DNA of 6,113 nucleotides from Rubrobacter sp. (GTDB taxonomy: Bacteria; Actinomycetota; Rubrobacteria; Rubrobacterales; Rubrobacteraceae): the NCBI GenBank assembly GCA_016781705.1, contig JADDPV010000113.1, positions 1 through 6,113 on the forward strand. Direction: 5' to 3'. The notes beneath the pieces were generated by a model that saw nothing but the letters and a program-made list of their open reading frames with translations, ran no database searches and was not told where the DNA came from. The translations under genes and the position numbers were made by a program. Positions 5,828 to 6,113 of this stretch are shown here, piece after piece. The stretch's first letter is position 1. Every line of letters starts with the position of its first letter.

Positions 5828-6113
5828 GGTGTTTTTGGTGGAGGACGATCCTGCGGTGCGCGACGTGGTCGAGCACTCCCTCGTCCGGGAGGGGATAGAG
5901 ACGCAGGTCTTCGGAGACGGGGAGGAAGCGCTGGAGCACCTGCGCTCGGCCGAGCCATACGACCTCTTGATCCTCGACGTGATGCTCCCCGGCATGGACG
6001 GCGTCTCCCTCTGCCGAGAGCTCAGGGGGGGCGAGGTAGGGCCCGCGCTCGCCGACGTACCCATAATCATGCTGACGGCCCGCGACGACGAGACGAGCGT
6101 GGTCGTCGGCCTC
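5820..6113 (+). CDS. Two-component response regulator, receiver domain only within the window (3' partial)
   Basis: Ninety-eight codons, open to the right edge, starting with GTG 5820 and overlapping the kinase by 8 bases. The visible part is a receiver domain: acidic pocket Asp9/Asp10 in VEDDP, phospho-acceptor Asp53 in LILDVMLPGMDG, and the switch threonine Thr86 in IIMLTARDD. The conserved lysine expected about 20 residues later, and any output domain, lie outside the window. The loop between the fourth helix region and LTAR (RGGEVGPALADVP) is a few residues longer than in typical OmpR proteins. Genetic pairing with a PhoR-type kinase and the 11-bp-period operators nearby suggest an OmpR/PhoB winged-helix output domain, but that is inference. 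It is the predicted phosphorylation target of His653 of the kinase. Confidence 0.95.
   Translation, partial: MAKVFLVEDDPAVRDVVEHSLVREGIETQVFGDGEEALEHLRSAEPYDLLILDVMLPGMDGVSLCRELRGGEVGPALADVPIIMLTARDDETSVVVGL

Noticed and set aside
4402..6070. Long open frames on the minus strand opposite the kinase and regulator (over 400 codons each)
   Set aside because: They are products of high GC content and codon bias in the real plus-strand genes. Their translations are Ser/Arg- or Pro/Leu-rich with no domain, and the kinase and receiver motifs on the plus strand are unambiguous.

Overview
The window is GC-rich DNA from a bacterial chromosome. GTG and probably TTG starts occur alongside ATG, the Shine-Dalgarno sequences are purine-rich, and third positions are mostly G or C. 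The gene content (RpoD-like alternative sigma factor, HtrA lipoprotein, PhoR-type kinase with several PAS domains) fits a deep-branching high-GC Gram-positive such as a Rubrobacter relative. That placement is an inference from style and content, not an alignment result. No rRNA, tRNA, CRISPR or mobile element is visible.

Layout: positions 1-3020 are read leftward and 3245-6113 rightward, around a divergent intergenic region at 3021-3244. The leftward side holds, in order of transcription, a four-helix membrane protein (3020-2547), a group-2-like sigma-70 factor without region 1.1 (2385-1495), an HtrA/DegP serine protease with a lipoprotein signal peptide (1302-193), and a small membrane protein that starts 3 bases after htrA ends and runs off the left edge (189-1). 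The rightward side holds a large membrane-bound sensor histidine kinase with a periplasmic sensor domain, HAMP and three PAS domains (3245-5827). It overlaps by 8 bases the start of a receiver-domain response regulator (5820 to the right edge).

The most notable non-coding signal is a perfect array of four GTAAAG hexamers at exact 11-bp spacing (3107-3145) in the divergent promoter region. A more degenerate array of the same kind (2436-2484) lies upstream of the sigma gene. Direct repeats at one helical turn are the usual operator form of OmpR/PhoB-family regulators; Pho boxes and the actinobacterial MtrA box GTAACG-N5-GTAACG are examples. Both arrays have the same orientation relative to the leftward gene they precede. 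A coherent hypothesis is that the kinase and regulator control their own divergent promoter, the membrane protein, and the sigma-htrA segment, giving an envelope-stress circuit that senses a signal, switches a sigma factor and supplies a surface protease. The regulator's DNA-binding domain lies outside the window, so its OmpR-family membership is inferred.

Every gene here belongs to or resembles a known class, so I do not claim a new enzymatic system. The possible novelty is the regulatory wiring, the unusual promoter-contact residues of the sigma factor, and a FixL-like PAS domain in the kinase.
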